Source: Cyanophora paradoxa (Eukaryota; Glaucocystophyceae; Cyanophorales; Cyanophoraceae). Taken from it: a stretch of 64,000 bases of DNA. The DNA is taken from assembly GCA_004431415.1 (NCBI GenBank), contig QPMI01000003.1, positions 168,791 through 232,790 on the forward strand, written 5' to 3'. Made by a program: the position numbers and the translations under genes. Positions 21,248-31,200 of this stretch are shown one piece after another (the stretch's first letter is position 1; each line of letters opens with the position of its first letter). The notes under the pieces are model-generated. The model searched no databases, had not been told where the DNA came from, and saw only the letters and a program-made list of their open reading frames with translations.

Positions 21248-21269
21248 TGAAAGGTTTCTCCTGCTGTGT
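21248..21269. repeat. Target-site duplication of SINE-like element, right
   Basis: Exact second copy of the 22-base sequence at 21058-21079; the fibre coding frame resumes here. Confidence 0.9.
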
Positions 21270-21391
21270 ATTGTCGATTTTCCAGGACTACATTCGCTGT
21301 CCCCTGTTGCACATATGCATTTGCATTTACATAACTACCGAAATTCGTGAGCAACTCTATGCTGTGATTGTGAGTGGGTGGCGAAGTAGGT

Positions 21392-21553
21392 GTGTTTATC
21401 AGATCATCATAATTTCCACTTGTAGCCACAGCATGTAGGTTTGGTGTGTTTATCAGATCATCATAATTTCCACTTGTAGCCACAGCATGTAGGTTTGGTG
21501 TGTTTATCAGATCATCATAATTTCCACTTGTGGCAACAGCATGCAAATTCGGC
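21392..21553 (-). repeat. 54-bp tandem repeat, three units, in fibre gene
   Basis: Three consecutive 54-bp units encode an 18-residue repeat (NLHAVATSGNYDDLINTP). The first two are nearly identical; the third (GTGGCAACAGCATGC) has diverged. The repeat likely lengthens the fibre shaft and can expand by unequal recombination. Confidence 0.85.
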
Positions 21554-22442
21554 TTAGTAAATAACCTATCCCATGTCCCATTGAAAGGAAGTGTAGATTC
21601 TGATATAATTACACCTTGATCAATCCAACGAGGTATATAGCTTGTGAAATCGGGAGGATTTACAAGATCATAGTAATTTCCTGTGTATGCTACACTACTC
21701 CAAGTCGGCTTCTGAATGATATCACTCCACTTCCCACTAAATCCCGCCGGCACATCTGTAAGCTCTTTATAGCTCACCTTTTGTTTCGGTATAGACAGCT
21801 CGATTGGTGAGAATGCACCCGAAAGGCGATTTTCAGAGGTGAAATACATGAGACTTTGACTGTTAGGGAACTCATCCACGAGATTAAAGGTGAAATTCGT
21901 GGGTAATTCGAGGCGGCTGATTGGGGTGTTGTCGCCTAATATAAATTCGGCGCCTGTATGCACGACTGGGTTTCTTTGAATATACATATTTGATGCACCT
22001 ATTACAGGTGCTATTATGGGCACATCCGAATTAACGAGATTGCAAGTGATGGAGAAAATGGTTTTAGGGGCGAATAGATTGCAATCAAAGGTCACAGTAG
22101 CTGGATCAATAGTAGGATCGACGTTTGAACAGATCTGAAACATCCACCCACCCACACAGTTGCAATTTAGATTTCGAAAGGCTGTGCCTGCCATTGCATC
22201 CACATAGCCGATCCCATTCGCAATGTCATAGATGTGCCCAAACTCGTAACCAAAAATGTCATTCCATAGATTAGAAGCCATAGCTCCCATCACATAGCCT
22301 TTCATATTAACGATCAGATCATTGGATTCACTGGGTAGATCTTTATGGGTGATGTAGAATTGATTTTCCAATACAGCATTCTTTACTGTCGTTTCTACTA
22401 TGGGTTCCGTCATTATTTCTCTATTAAGGCATTCTACAAAAA

Positions 22443-24617
22443 TTAAGGTCGCATCGGGAGAAGCTCATATGTTCTGCCCTCTCGCTGTGCCATTTCCGCC
22501 ATAAAGTCTCTGTCATTATTCATCGTTTGCTCTGCCAATTCTTGTGCTCGTGATTTTTTGGGTGCTGCCCTATTTGCTGGTGGTCGGTCAGTCCTCACAA
22601 CACTTAGACCATTCCCCTCGGCTGATCGCACCTCTAAGCCCACATCTCCTTCGGCTGTTTGGGTCACATTCAGCTCAGGTGTTGAGTATTTATTACCTGC
22701 ACCTGCAATGACCCGATCACAACATGCACAACATAAAGCCCGAAATTTGTATGCAAGTATACCCCCGAATAAAGTAATAACAGGCACAACCACAGCAATA
22801 ACTATCAGTCCTGGATCGACACCACGACCCACGGGCTGGTTTGTAGGATTTGTGGGATTATTAGGTGTCGTGTTTGGATCTGGATCAGTTGTAGGGGGAT
22901 CTTTTGAATCGGGATCTGGGTTAGGCTGGTTCGGATTGGGATCGTTTGGTGGCGGCTCTGTCGACCCTGCTAATGAGGTTGGCGCTGTGTATGCATTCGC
23001 AAACACGATGGGAGCCGTCGCTGGATTTCCTGTGGAGGATCCTGAGATTGCACCATATTTATCTGCGAGATACTTGTATAATTCCTGTGTCACAGGCGGA
23101 TTGCTCACAGATCGACACACCCAAATATTGCACGTAGTGTCATAGACTGTGTCCCTGATAAAGGGCGGTAGAGCCGTCCCACTGAATGACTCAAAGAGTC
23201 CATTTCGCGATAGCAACCTATGTCCTGTATCACAATTTCCACCCTCAAAGTACTTCGAAGCCGAAATCGCACCTTGCACATAAATATTGCATGTCGAGTG
23301 CAATCCAATGTTATTTAGGTTAGGAGTGTATCTGTCATCGAGCCGGACAGTGCACACCCATGGGGAAGCGGTTTTTATATATTTCTTATCACCTGCTGTG
23401 ATGATATCAGTGTTTGGGTGGCTGTCAATTTGGGTAGCAATAGACTCATATTTGTAAGAGTAATAAACTAAGAGACCATCTGTGGAGGATGTAAAATAAA
23501 AGAAGTCTCTCATGAAGTCTGTGGATCCAAAGAAGTCAGCATTGGTCGATGTTAGGGTGACTTTGGGATAGCTCATGCTGACAGTCTCAGAAGGATATGG
23601 AATATAAGAGGTGTAATAGCGATTTAACAGATAATAGTAAAATCCATCTGAGACATTCGAATGAGTGGGCAAGGTGACTGTTAAGGTCTTACTGCGATCC
23701 TCAAACGTTTTATGTATGACAATGTTGCAAGTATTAATGTATCGAGAATCGAAAAAGTAATTATTTGTAACTCGATTATCGATCAGAGTAGCATTGGTTC
23801 CATTAAATACGAAGTTCTGCCCATTGATCCTCGTAGTATGAATGTCGGTAACATCGAGAGGATACCTTATTTTTAATCGGTCTTCGGGGTCAAATCGCGG
23901 AATAGTTCCTGTTGCCTTCCAACTCACAGTGAAGGGAGGATAAAACGACTCATATGGGATGACAGAAAGATTATATTTCGCGAAGTACAAACCAACAGGA
24001 TACGCTGACAGAGCATATGTGACAGTTGCATTTCCGACAAGTGTAAAGCCGGTGGTTGTTATGTTAGTTGCAACAAACGGGGAGTAGCCAGCTGGTGCAT
24101 TTTGAAGAGAGGTAGATGAGCCATCATTGACCACATAAAGATTCGGGTCTGTAATTTCAATGGTAGGAGGAGAGACAAATGGAGTCTCAAAAGTAAAGTT
24201 AAAGTTCGCTGGAACACCTGCAAGATACATATATGAGACCGATCCTATTTCGGATGCCTGGAATACTTTGCTTCCACTCCGCACTACATTACTTGTGTCT
24301 TTCACATTGTGGTATGATATGCTGGGAGTCGGGGAGAGCACCAACGAAATAGCATCTGGTAAATCAGACTTTGTTATATACAGCTCTTTAAGATACTCCT
24401 TTCTAAAAGGCGCGGTCAGATCTCCAATAGTAGCCGATGAACCTGCGACTACAATATTACAGGTGTTTGCACTCAAAGAATAAACTGTGTTCCACCTTAA
24501 AGAGTTCGCGCCAAGATCGAAATTCTGTGAGAAGGGCACGATATTGCTACCTTGTAAATCTCGGTAAACCTTTACTCTGGGTTCGCTATCGAATTCAGGG
24601 GTGATATAATTGATGGT
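22443..24617 (-). pseudogene. Giant fibre gene, C-terminal part with membrane anchor
   Basis: This is the 3' part of the longest fibre gene, cut at 24617 by the LTR retrotransposon. The reading frame is open from the insertion point, so the M at 24539 is internal rather than a start. Features in order: a phage-fibre-like motif (LGANSLRWNTVYSLSANTCNI), long beta-rich sequence with repeated short words (TCNI, DTVYDTTCNIWVC), a Pro/Asp/Asn-rich flexible linker (PNDPNPNQPNPDPDSKDP), one strong transmembrane helix (LIVIAVVVPVITLFGGILAY), a Cys-rich juxtamembrane stretch (ALCCACCDRV), and a basic/acidic tail. A C-terminal membrane anchor is unusual for a capsid fibre. It suggests the protein sits in a virion membrane or a host membrane. 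The frame to the end is intact. Confidence 0.75.
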
Positions 24618-25575
24618 TGTTAAGGCCGTATGGCCGTACCCGGTTTGCTTTTTCGACTGAATATTATAATTTAGTCATTCTAGCCGCACTCGTGTAAATG
24701 TCAGGCCCCGTAGTCCCCGGACATCCGGCGGGACGGCCTGAGTGTCGCAGCTGTGCGGCGTCGGACCGGAGTCTGGTCGGTCGGCTGCAGCGGCATGCCA
24801 GTAGGGCGCGCTTGAGCACGGATCTATAAGCGGTCGAGCTCAAGACGGCTAGACGTATTTATCATTACGAGCCGAGTGGGCTCGAGCCGGCTCGTGGTTC
24901 AAGCCGGCTCGGGGCCCCTCGGACCTGGCGTCGGTTCCGGGTCGAGTAATTAAGCAACTGACAGCGGGCATGGGCCGGCTACAGTCTGGCGCATGCTACG
25001 TGATATAGCCGCGGACTCAGACCTAGCTGACTACCAGCCTAGTACCAGGACACGTGAGTGGAACCGCGTCGCCGGTTGACCGACGGCCGGTAACCATTGG
25101 TCGGAAGGTTGGTAGTATGGCGGCGCCGGGTAAAAGGAGGCGGTACCCGTCTGGATTGCGATCCGAGTCTCTAAAACTCGGTAATTCGGCCAGGAAGCGC
25201 ATTCTTGAAGCTCGCCTAATCGCTGCAGCATCGCAGCGAAGCTAGGCGCCGTCGGCCTTCCTACCTGACACGCTTCACGTTCATCTGGTGCCTGAACCTG
25301 ATTCTTACGACCCCTTCCCTGATTCATGTAAAGCTTTGCACTGATCAAAACCCGCGTTCTAGACCCAAAATGTCAGACTCCAAGGGATCTGCTGTCAATA
25401 ACAAGACTCCGCCCTTTGCGTCCGACTTCCCTGGCTTGGTTGGGAAGCACGGCCATAACTGGGACGGGCAGTTCGCCGCTCTTGGGAAGCCTGAGGTTGG
25501 TCTTTTGTTCTTAATTGTGGGATTCCCGGGATAGTTCAGGAGCCTTGATCCGAAGAGGTTCTAGTCACCTTTTCA
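24618..25575 (+). repeat. 5' LTR of Ty3/gypsy element
   Basis: This 958-bp direct repeat begins TGTTAAGG and ends CCTTTTCA (TG...CA termini). It matches the repeat at 34170-35128 with one obvious one-base difference (an extra C near 34870). Near-identity means recent insertion. It contains a TATAAG box in an inverted repeat (24810-24844), an ATG at 25370 that opens a spliced gene, and the splice donor of that gene at 25496. Confidence 0.95.
24810..24844 (+). promoter_or_regulatory. Putative LTR core promoter
   Basis: TATAAG at 24825-24830 lies inside an inverted repeat (GCTTGAGC at 24810-24817 and GCTCAAG at 24838-24844). An identical arrangement is in the 3' LTR at about 34362-34397. Its position upstream of the ATG at 25370 fits a U3 promoter; no experimental support. 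Confidence 0.4.
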
Positions 25576-26343
25576 CGGAGGCGCTGCTCTAACGGCTGCG
25601 TTAACGGCCGTCGAACCCACGCTCCTACGACAACAGCCACGTTAACGGATTCGTAATTTTATCAAGGCTCGTCACTGAAACACCCGACCCACCGGACAGA
25701 TTCTTGCCGGTCAGGCCGCCGCGCTCCCGGCGTCGCGTCTCCACGAGCACATTGAGGAGACGAAGACGGTGACTACCTTTGAGCGGTCCCCGGTTTCCAA
25801 GGAGTACCGCCCCAAGCAAGAGGAGTCCACTCGCAAGTCCACGAAGACCTCCCAGTTCTACTCGTCTGTCACGGAGCTTCCGACGAAGGCCGCCCCGGCG
25901 CCCGCCCCTGCTCACGTCGCCCCGACGTACGGCGGTTTCGGTCCCGGCCAGACTGTGGCTTCGGGAGCGCCGCTGCCGGTGAGCTCGCCGCCCACGTTGC
26001 AGCAGATTGTGCGCGCCTAAAAGCCGTGTCGTCAACGCAACCGACGCTCACTGATTCGTCACATTAGATCCTCTACCAGGACCCGACGCTCGCCTACCTC
26101 GTTCCGTCGTTCGGCCAGCATCTGCTGCAGCCGCAGGTGTTCGCTGCGCCGACGACCGCGATTGGTGCCGGAGCTGTGGGCACGCCGCTCAAGGGAGGCG
26201 CCGGCTTCGTCAAGGCCGTGGTGCCGCTCGAGCGCACGCTCTTCGGTTCGGACACCCCAGCGAAGCTGGTTCGACCGGCACGTGCACCCCGCACCCTGAT
26301 AAAGGTTTCCTTGTGCGCTGTGCCGACGGTCACTGGATCGTAG
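25370..26343 (+). CDS. Extra spliced gene spanning LTR and leader of the retrotransposon
   Basis: Exon 1 (25370-25495) starts with an ATG inside the LTR and encodes MSDSKGSAVNNKTPPF... to GKPE, ending at CTGAG|GTTGGT. Exon 2 (25700-26008) follows an ACCGGACAG acceptor and encodes HIEETKTVTTFERSPVSKEY...PTLQQI. Exon 3 (from 26068, after CACATTAG) encodes ILYQDPTLAYLVPSF...RTLFGSDTPAK. All three exons join in phase 0, and the exons are GC-rich and codon-biased like host genes. Beyond about 26270 the frame ends at 26343, but another frame gives GFLVRCADGHWIVDAG to a stop at 26401, so a frameshift or fourth exon is likely. I do not recognise the product; it has no gag, envelope or transmembrane features. 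It is probably host-derived and carried by the element. Because the 3' LTR repeats exon 1, the promoter and first exon were copied with it. Confidence 0.5.
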
Positions 26344-26689
26344 ACGCCGGCTACTCGCCGTCCTCGCCGTCCGGCTCCGCCTCCGGCGTCAAGCGTGAGT
26401 AAACGGTCGACAAGCGCGGATTCGGAAGTGCGTATACGCCTCGCCGCCTGTTGACAGTGCGTTTACTGACGATCAACTTTTCGGTATCGGTCCTCAGTGC
26501 CTCTGATCGTCGTTTTCGGCCTCGGAAGCAGTGCGCCCGGGCTTTATTTATCGAACTCTGTGAACAGTTCCTTACGTATTCCTTTTTGGAACGCGCGCAG
26601 TGACTTCGATTCTCCTTTTCCTCCCCTTTAATAAAACCCTCCCCTGCCTGCTGCTTCGTAGCATAATTTTGCAATCAAACGAAGAAGCA

Positions 26690-28135
26690 ATGGCTGTGCA
26701 GGCTGCCAACGCAGCAGTAGCGGCGACGGAAGCCGTAGCTAAGGCTATCAAGCAGTTTAAGGTGGACTCGGATAGAAAGGATCTTCCACTGCCTGAACTG
26801 CGAGGCAATAAGATACTTCGCTTCCTTGAAGAGTATGATCTCTTTAGCGCTAGTATCGAGGGCGACACGCCCGCGGAGGTTTCGAAGGCGCGCGCGAACG
26901 CACTTATGAAGTGCCTACGGCGGTCGAATCAGCTCACGGCCACGAGTCTAGTGCGCTGCATCGAGCGGGAGGCCGCACTCGATCGAAATGACTACGAGGC
27001 TTTGCGCACATATATTATAAACAAGTACACGGAGGCTCAGAACCCGGAGGCTGTACTAAGGCAGCACATACAAGAGGCCGCCTCGTCTCTCTGCGAGATC
27101 GATCGACCAGGTTCGCTGGAGGCCGGCATGTACGTAAAGGACTGCGTTTCCTATCGGCGCCTACTGAATATGGAAAACGTCTGGACCGACTCGACATTAA
27201 TTAACGCGATGGCAATGGCCTTGAGCGAAAATAAGCGACTACATAAGCTGGCGCACAAAGCCTACAGGAAGCTCACGGCGGCAAATAGCAACGTGACTAC
27301 CTGGGAAAAGCTATTCGTCGAGTACGTCACTGACGACGCCGCCTACGCTATCCAGGCCGCGGCGGCAAAGGTGGCCGCTGTCCAAGAGCCCATGGGGATG
27401 GCCCCGCCGCCACCTCCAGCCGCATCGCCCGCCGCTCTAAAGGAGGTCATTAGCGAGGCCTTGCGCGAGCGCGACGTGGGACTCACTCGAGAGCTGGCGA
27501 CGCTGCGAGCCAACATCGTGGAAGTCCGCGATCACGTTGGCCAGCGCCCTGAAACTGCGGGAGGGTACAGTGAGCCCGCGCCGCAGGGATACCAGCGGCA
27601 GCAGCAGGGGTACCCGCAGCAAGGCCAGGGGTATCAGCGCCCGCGGTCCGATCAGCGGCAGCAGAGGCCGGAGCGCAAACGCCCACCGAACGCCGGCTTT
27701 GATGCTGACGGCCGGATCATCTGCAATTATTGTGGGAAGAGCGGGCACATTATAGCTGAATGCCGTACCCGCAAGATGGAAGAGGGAACTGCCGCTGCGC
27801 GTGGTCCGCGCCAGCAGCCGCCCCAGCAGCAGCAGAGCTTCGGCTCTGGGTTCAAGCGTCAGCGCCAGGACGAGAATTTCTCGCAAGGCGGGGGCAAGAA
27901 ACCGTTCAAGGGAAAGGGAGGCTATCAGGGCCGCCCCTTCCAGTCGCAAGGCGCAGCCTCGAACGTCCAGTGTGACTTCTGTGGACGGTTCAATCACACT
28001 GCGGACAAGTGCTTCTTTAAGAAGAAGCAGGATGAAGAGCAGCAGAAGGAGAGGCAGACCGCAGCGATCGCGGCTCTCCAGCAGCAGCTGCAAGAGTTGA
28101 ACTTTCGTAGCCAGGGCGGGAGGCCCTCGGCGTAA
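26690..28135 (+). CDS. gag: Gag of Ty3/gypsy element
   Basis: This gene is 481 residues from the ATG at 26690. An in-frame extension to 26600 exists but the Ala-rich start MAVQAANAAVAATEAV looks natural. The first 230 residues hold a helical capsid-like region. A Gln/Pro/Gly-rich basic stretch (about 290-340) leads to a zinc knuckle CNYCGKSGHIIAEC at about residue 345. A second variant knuckle CDFCGRFNHTADKC lies at about residue 427. Both fit the C-x2-C-x4-H-x4-C rule for nucleocapsid. Gag packages the element RNA into cytoplasmic particles. The frame is intact, and the gene is separated from pol by 79 bases and a frame change, so pol may need frameshifting, reinitiation or a separate message. 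Confidence 0.9.
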   Translation: MAVQAANAAVAATEAVAKAIKQFKVDSDRKDLPLPELRGNKILRFLEEYDLFSASIEGDTPAEVSKARANALMKCLRRSNQLTATSLVRCIEREAALDRNDYEALRTYIINKYTEAQNPEAVLRQHIQEAASSLCEIDRPGSLEAGMYVKDCVSYRRLLNMENVWTDSTLINAMAMALSENKRLHKLAHKAYRKLTAANSNVTTWEKLFVEYVTDDAAYAIQAAAAKVAAVQEPMGMAPPPPPAASPAALKEVISEALRERDVGLTRELATLRANIVEVRDHVGQRPETAGGYSEPAPQGYQRQQQGYPQQGQGYQRPRSDQRQQRPERKRPPNAGFDADGRIICNYCGKSGHIIAECRTRKMEEGTAAARGPRQQPPQQQQSFGSGFKRQRQDENFSQGGGKKPFKGKGGYQGRPFQSQGAASNVQCDFCGRFNHTADKCFFKKKQDEEQQKERQTAAIAALQQQLQELNFRSQGGRPSA

Positions 28136-28214
28136 ACCTGCAAGTAAAGTCAGTGGCGAGCGAGCTCAGCCGAGTCGCTCGGTTGTACAGTCACCTGTAA
28201 ATACGCGTGATTTC

Positions 28215-31200
28215 GTGGACAGGAACCCGTATGCAGTGCTCACAGTCGAGAACGCGCGCTCGACGCCTTCCAAGTGTGAAACGGAGCAGCAAAATAAACG
28301 TAAATACGAAACGGACGATGAATACCCGTTGCAAGCTGAAGAACGCGCGCTCGACTTGGAGGATGCGGGCAGCGTCGGCATGACCGAAGGCATCCTGGGG
28401 CCCCAGGACAGCGTCGGCGTGACCGAAGGCACCTATGCCCTGCGCAAGACTGGCCCCGGCTCAGCGCCAGTGCAGGATGCGGGAGCTCGACCCCGGCCCA
28501 GACCAGCAAGGTCGAAGGCCAAGGCGGCGTACCTCAAAGAGCATCGCTCGAAGGGCGCCCAGGGGCAAAGCTCTCAAGAGAGGACGGCTGGATCGTCACA
28601 TGCTCGGCTCGCCTCGCCTGGGGACGCTCAGGTGGGGAGTATTGAGTTAGCCGTGCGGTCTGGACGTACTTCTGATATGGGGATGAAAGAGGGGACGAGC
28701 AGCCTCGGCGCTGCACAGTCTCCTGACTCGGCGACGGTACCTGATCATGGTGAGCCAACCCCTCGTGGAGCGGACCAACAAAAGGCCGCAAGCGAAGGCG
28801 GACTTAGTCCGGTCGCACCTAAACGAGTCGAAAGAAAGCTCTTTATCCCAACTAATCGCAAGTTGGTTGAGCGAGACTTACAGCGCGCTGGCAAGCGGCT
28901 GTGTGTAAAGGAAACCTCAGCTCCAGCGCCCGCAGCAAGCACGGCGGAGATGAGCATCAATTTTGCAGATCTGTACACAATCCCCACAGATCAGAATGAG
29001 GTAGACGCACTAGTTGCGGAATTATTAACGGAGGCCGAGGTGCTCGCACCCACCTCGACGCGACGGAGAGGCGTCCACGCCTATGTAAAAATCAAAGTCA
29101 ATAGCAACAGCGCTATCGATGCATTAATAGATAGCGGTGCAGCTTATTCAATCGTCGCAGAGGCGGTGATTAAACACTTTGGCTTGGAGCAGCATATCGA
29201 CCGCTCGTTCACATGCTCGTTTGCAACAGCGGACGGCTCTCCGGTTAAGTGCGTAGGGCTGATCTATCTTGATATCACCCTAGGGAGCATGGTGCATGCT
29301 CGGCAGCCTTTCTTCGTGTGGAAGCGGCTGCCAACAAACGTCATTCTAGGCGCAGACTTCGTCAAAGCAAATCGCTGGTTAATAGACCTAGCGGACGGGC
29401 TGCTTATCCATAAGGATAAAATGGACGAACAAGTGAAAATGATGAATGACGAGAAGGCGCCAGCGATGACTCTGCCCGAGGACGTGCGTATCCCTCCGGC
29501 ATCTGAGAAAAATATTCAACTGGTGCTGCGAGACGCCCTCACTCAGCCGAAGGACGGGACCTGTGGTTTGATGGAACGGTCCGGAGCATTTGCAGTGCAG
29601 CACGACCTCATGCCTGCAGACACTGTGACTAAGTGGGACGGCGGCACATGTACAGTGAGAGTGCTGAACCCCGGTGTCAAGGGCGTCGTCCTGTGCAAAG
29701 GCACGGCGGTCGGCTACTGGACGGAAGCATCGCAATTAAATATTAGCACCATTTTTGAAAACGGCGCAGTGAACAGTAAGGAACCAGCGATACGCACAGC
29801 AGTCGCAGCAGTAGCCGAGGCAGCACGCGGCCAGCTTGAGCCAACCACCTGTTGGTGTGGGCAAGCACAGTGCAAAGAGTGTCAGGCTAAAGCAGCTGAC
29901 AAGGATTGGCAAGAGCTAAAAACCAGACTAGACGTCGGCTTCGACGAGCTACCCCGTCGCATACGCGACGCAGTGTACGACGTGCTTTATACAAAACGAC
30001 ATATGTTTACCTTAAGCTATAAGGTAGAGCCAGGCAAAACGATGCCTGCAGAATTTGCGCACGTAATCGACACTGGTGATCACAGGCCAATTCGTGTTCC
30101 CCTGCGACAAATGGACCCTATTCGGAGGGCCGAAATTCGAAAAATTATTCAGGAACAGTTAGACGCTGGAGTGATCGTACCTTCAAAATCACCGTGGGCA
30201 TTTCCAGTAGTACTGGCGAAAAAGAAGGATGGTACTTGGCGGTTCTGCGTAGATTACCGTCAGTTGAATACGATCACAAAACAGGATGCTTACCCGCTTC
30301 CTCGCATCGACGATATATTCAATAATCTACAAGGCGCAGTAATATTCTCTACGCTCGATATGGTCTCAGGGTATTGGCAGTTGCCCTTATCTGAGGAGAG
30401 CAAAGAGAAAACAGCCTTCAGGACGAGTGAAGGACAGTTTGAATTCACGCAATTACCGTTCGGCCTCTCGGGAGCGCCGCGGAGCTTCCAAAACGCCATG
30501 AATATTATCCTTTCCGGCTTGGCATGGACGCACGCGCTGTGTTACCTCGATGACCTGGTCGTTTACAGCCGGTCGATTGAAACGCATGCTAGAGACCTAG
30601 ACAGGGTGCTATCTCGACTGGATGAGGCGAACGTACGTCTGAAGCCCACAAAATGCAAGTTCGCGAAGGCGGAAGTCGAACTACTGGGCCATGTGGTCGA
30701 TGCATCAGGGGTACGTGTGGACCCCAAGAAAGTCCAGATTCTTCATGACTGGCCGCAGCCTAAGACAGTCCGTCAGCTGCGAGGATTTCTGGGTTTCGCG
30801 TCTTATTACAGGAAATTTATTGAAGGATTTTCTGTTCTAGCAGCCCCTCTCACGTCCTTATTACGGGCACGGATACCGTGGATGTGGAAAGAGGCGCAGC
30901 AAGAAGCTTTCGAAAAGCTAAAGAAAAGATTGACCTCTGCACCAGTGCTGCAATATCCGGACTTCGGTCGACCCTTCATTGTACAGACCGACGCCTGCAT
31001 CGATGGCTTCAGCGCAATTCTCAAACAAAAAGATGATCATGGTCGGGAATATATTGTGGGATGCGCCAGCAGGACGACTACTGATTCAGAACGCAATTAC
31101 TGGCCGACGGACCTCGAGGGTGCGGCAGCAGTCTGGGCAATTACGGAACAGTTCCGACCGTACTTGGAACTGGGACCTTTCACCCTGCGTACGGACCATG

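Larger units (their letters stand above)
20769..22413 (-). pseudogene. Fibre gene interrupted by SINE-like insertion
   Basis: Two minus-strand frames, 21214-22413 (N-terminal, 399 residues including a tail of insertion-derived sequence) and about 20769-21078 (C-terminal, about 100 genuine residues), are parts of one fibre gene. The insertion at 21080-21247 separates them, and both sides carry the same TAGETF coding word because the target site was duplicated. The N-terminal part has a globular region, then three tandem 18-residue units containing SGNYDDLINTP, a motif seen in phage tail fibres and again in the 62629-64000 protein (SGNYNDLTNRP). A PTHNHS histidine pair precedes the break. The C-terminal part ends in beta-rich sequence (LKLHWIAVGPLQ). 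Without the insertion the two parts share a frame. Function is presumed receptor binding. Confidence 0.75.

Noticed and set aside
25576-25620. Primer-binding site of the LTR element
   Set aside because: The sequence after the LTR does not start TGG and I could not match it to a tRNA 3' end; a noncanonical or internal tRNA primer is possible but unsupported.
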